NCBI GenBank assembly: GCA_017409645.1
Contig: JAFQSI010000114.1
Location: forward strand, 1-16,518
Direction: 5' to 3'
Length of the DNA: 16,518 nucleotides
Source: Oscillospiraceae bacterium
Lineage (GTDB): Bacteria > Bacillota > Clostridia > Oscillospirales > Oscillospiraceae
Part shown: piece by piece, positions 15,229-16,518 of the stretch
Layout: each line of letters opens with the position of its first letter
Numbering within the stretch: the first letter of the stretch is position 1
Program-made: the position numbers and the translations under genes
Notes under the pieces: generated by a model
Told to the model about the DNA's origin: nothing
Database searches by the model: none
What the model saw: only the letters and a program-made list of their open reading frames with translations

Positions 15229-15242
15229 GCTTTTTCGGTCAT

Positions 15243-15404
15243 GCGTAAGCGATGAGTAAATCGCTTGGAGCGGAGAGCGAGAGATTTTGGCCCAAATGAA
15301 AGTTTGGAAGCGAAGGAATACTTTGTGTATTTCGAGCTTTCAAACTGCACAGTTGGGACAAAAGATCCGCTGTCCGCCAAAGCCGATTTATTCGGCGATT
15401 ACGC
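15243..15404. repeat. 162-bp foldback (MITE-like) element abutting tpiA
   Basis: The sequence from 15243 (GCGTAAGCGATGAGTAAATC) inward and that from 15404 inward on the other strand (GCGTAATCGCCGAATAAATC) match at roughly 70-75% by eye over about 75 bases. The loop is near 15320-15327. Identical blocks include GCGTAA, TAAATCG, CCCAA, GTTTG and AATAC. The element ends two bases before the tpiA stop triplet on the plus-strand numbering. With the AT-rich foldback and the terminator, it accounts for the whole 302-base gap between thiI and tpiA. No coding frame in it is credible. Confidence 0.7.
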
Positions 15405-15406
15405 CA

Positions 15407-16186
15407 TTACACGGTGGGCTGGTTGGCAGCCTCGATGATCTTGACGAACTTCTCGGGCACCAGGGAAGCGCCGCCGATCAGGCCGCCGTCGATGTCGGGC
15501 TGGGCCAGCAGCTCGAAGGCGTTCTTGTCGTTCATGGAGCCGCCGTACAGGATGGAGATGGCGCGGGCATTCTTGCTGGAGTACAGCTTGCGAATGACGG
15601 AGCGGATGTGCTCACAGACCTCCTCAGCCTGCTCGGGGGTGGCGGTACGGCCGGTGCCGATGGCCCAGATGGGCTCGTAGGCGATGATGACCTTGCGGAT
15701 CTTCTCCTCGGAGACGCCGGCCAGGCCCAGCTTGATCTGCATGGCGATATGCTCGTTGGTGATGCCGGCCTCGCGCTGCTCCAGAGTCTCGCCGCAGCAC
15801 ATGATGGGGGTCAGGCCAGCCTCCAGAGCGGCATGGACCTTGGCATTGACGTCGGCGTCGGTCTCGCCGTACATCTCACGGCGCTCGGAGTGGCCGATGA
15901 TGACGTACTTGCAGCCGGCGTCCACCAGCATGTTGGTGGCGATCTCACCGGTGTAGGCGCCGGAGGCGTTGGCGTTGCAGTTCTCAGCGCCGATGCCCAC
16001 GCGGGTCTCACGCATGGCGCGGACGGCGGCGGGGATGCAGACGGCGGGGACGCACAGGGCGACATCGCACCAGCGGCCCTTGGGCATCATAGCCTTGAAG
16101 GTGGTCATGAACTCCTTGGTCTCGGAGGGAGTCTTGTTCATCTTCCAGTTACCGGCGATAACGGTCTTGCGATACTTTCTGTTCAT
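15407..16186 (-). CDS. tpiA: Triose-phosphate isomerase
   Basis: A full-length 259-residue TIM-barrel enzyme that interconverts dihydroxyacetone phosphate and glyceraldehyde 3-phosphate in glycolysis and gluconeogenesis. Catalytic residues are visible: Asn13 and Lys15 in AGNWKMN, His99 in VIIGHSERREMYGE and Glu171 in AYEPIWAIGTG. The phosphate-gripping loop 6 is AIGTGRTAT (175-183), with YGGSM at 214-218 and GGLIGGASL at 234-242. The ATG at 16186 has AAGGAG nine bases upstream. It follows pgk by 191 bases on the same strand, the usual glycolytic neighbour order, and probably shares its transcript. Downstream lies a foldback element and then a terminator. Confidence 0.98.
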   Translation of the reverse strand: MNRKYRKTVIAGNWKMNKTPSETKEFMTTFKAMMPKGRWCDVALCVPAVCIPAAVRAMRETRVGIGAENCNANASGAYTGEIATNMLVDAGCKYVIIGHSERREMYGETDADVNAKVHAALEAGLTPIMCCGETLEQREAGITNEHIAMQIKLGLAGVSEEKIRKVIIAYEPIWAIGTGRTATPEQAEEVCEHIRSVIRKLYSSKNARAISILYGGSMNDKNAFELLAQPDIDGGLIGGASLVPEKFVKIIEAANQPTV

Positions 16187-16245
16187 AGTGGGATTCTCCT
16201 TACTCTATCTTGGCATCAGAAAATTGATGTAAACTACATAGTTAT

Positions 16246-16274
16246 GCCATGCCGGGGCGATGCCCCGGCATGGC
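16246..16274 (-). other. 13-bp perfect hairpin in the pgk-tpiA spacer
   Basis: GCCATGCCGGGGC (16246-16258) pairs perfectly with 16262-16274 around a 3-base loop, in the 191-base spacer between pgk and tpiA. No T tract follows on either strand, so it is not a standard terminator. It could be an mRNA-processing or stability element setting different pgk and tpiA levels, or a partial attenuator. No convincing promoter for tpiA was found between it and the start codon. Confidence 0.6.
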
Positions 16275-16377
16275 GTAGGTGCTGGGGTGGATATTCGGGA
16301 AGTATGCGGCGGTCAGTCCGCGTTATTTACGAGGGACGATCCTTCTCCCCTCTTCCGAAAATCTGTGCGTGTATTTC

Positions 16378-16518
16378 TTACTTGTCCTGCAGGCAGGCGA
16401 TGCCGGGCAGCTCCAGACCCTCCAGGAACTCCAGGGAGGCGCCGCCGCCGGTGGAGATGTGGGTGATCTTGTCAGCGAAGCCCAGCTGCTCGCAGGCAGC
16501 AGCGGAGTCGCCGCCGCC
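16378..16518 (-). CDS. pgk: Phosphoglycerate kinase (C-terminal end only)
   Basis: The last 46 codons plus stop of a gene entering from the right edge. The fragment starts GGGDSAAACEQLGFADKI and continues with the family-defining THISTGGGASLEFLEG block and ends in LQDK. GGGDS binds the nucleotide phosphates and the STGGGASLE helix belongs to the hinge region of phosphoglycerate kinase, which makes ATP from 1,3-bisphosphoglycerate. The terminal position and motifs leave no real alternative. It lies upstream of tpiA on the same strand. Confidence 0.97.
   Translation of the reverse strand, partial: GGGDSAAACEQLGFADKITHISTGGGASLEFLEGLELPGIACLQDK

Noticed and set aside
15124..15404. CRISPR-like array
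   Set aside because: Repeats are inverted and irregular with no equal spacers and no cas genes.
16227..16239. ATGTA-N3-TACAT palindrome upstream of tpiA as an operator
   Set aside because: It is only five base pairs per arm with no promoter beside it; it is expected by chance.

Overview
The window looks like chromosome from a GC-rich, spore-forming Clostridia member, most likely an Oscillospirales/Oscillospiraceae-type gut anaerobe. The reasons are a stage II sporulation protein D homologue, monoderm-type surface proteins (lipoproteins with lipoboxes, S-layer homology domains), strong GGAGG ribosome binding sites, high GC coding regions, and AT-rich foldback repeats in the spacers. The taxonomic placement is inference. 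The layout is ordinary chromosome with no phage, plasmid or insertion-sequence gene. Most transcription units have recognisable sigma-A type promoters with 17-bp spacers.

Positions 1-1330 (minus strand): the start of secG with its own promoter and a leader containing competing hairpins, preceded by an overlapping lrgA-lrgB pair (holin/antiholin-like membrane proteins). A 163-bp nested palindromic repeat follows.

Positions 1577-6767 (plus strand): a tight four-gene operon encoding a MacAB/YknXYZ-like ABC exporter. The order is lipoprotein adaptor, ATPase, membrane-anchored adaptor, MacB-type permease, ending in a strong terminator. Two different adaptors in one operon, one with a roughly 200-residue insertion containing a Pro/Ser/Thr/Glu-rich repeat, make this the most interesting system in the window.

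Positions 6777-9788 (minus strand): two separately promoted surface proteins of unknown role. One is a lipoprotein with an apparent internal domain duplication; the other is a membrane-anchored protein with TPR-like, chitobiase-C-like and leucine-rich repeat regions.

Positions 9830-13466 (plus strand): a SpoIID-type peptidoglycan lytic transglycosylase, an exported protein with three S-layer homology domains, and a PadR regulator-DUF2812 membrane protein pair whose promoter carries two identical palindromic operators.

Positions 13469-16518 (minus strand): thiI-pncC (tRNA 4-thiouridine synthesis and CinA-type nicotinamide mononucleotide deamidase), two further foldback elements in the spacer, then tpiA and the end of pgk, a glycolytic pair.
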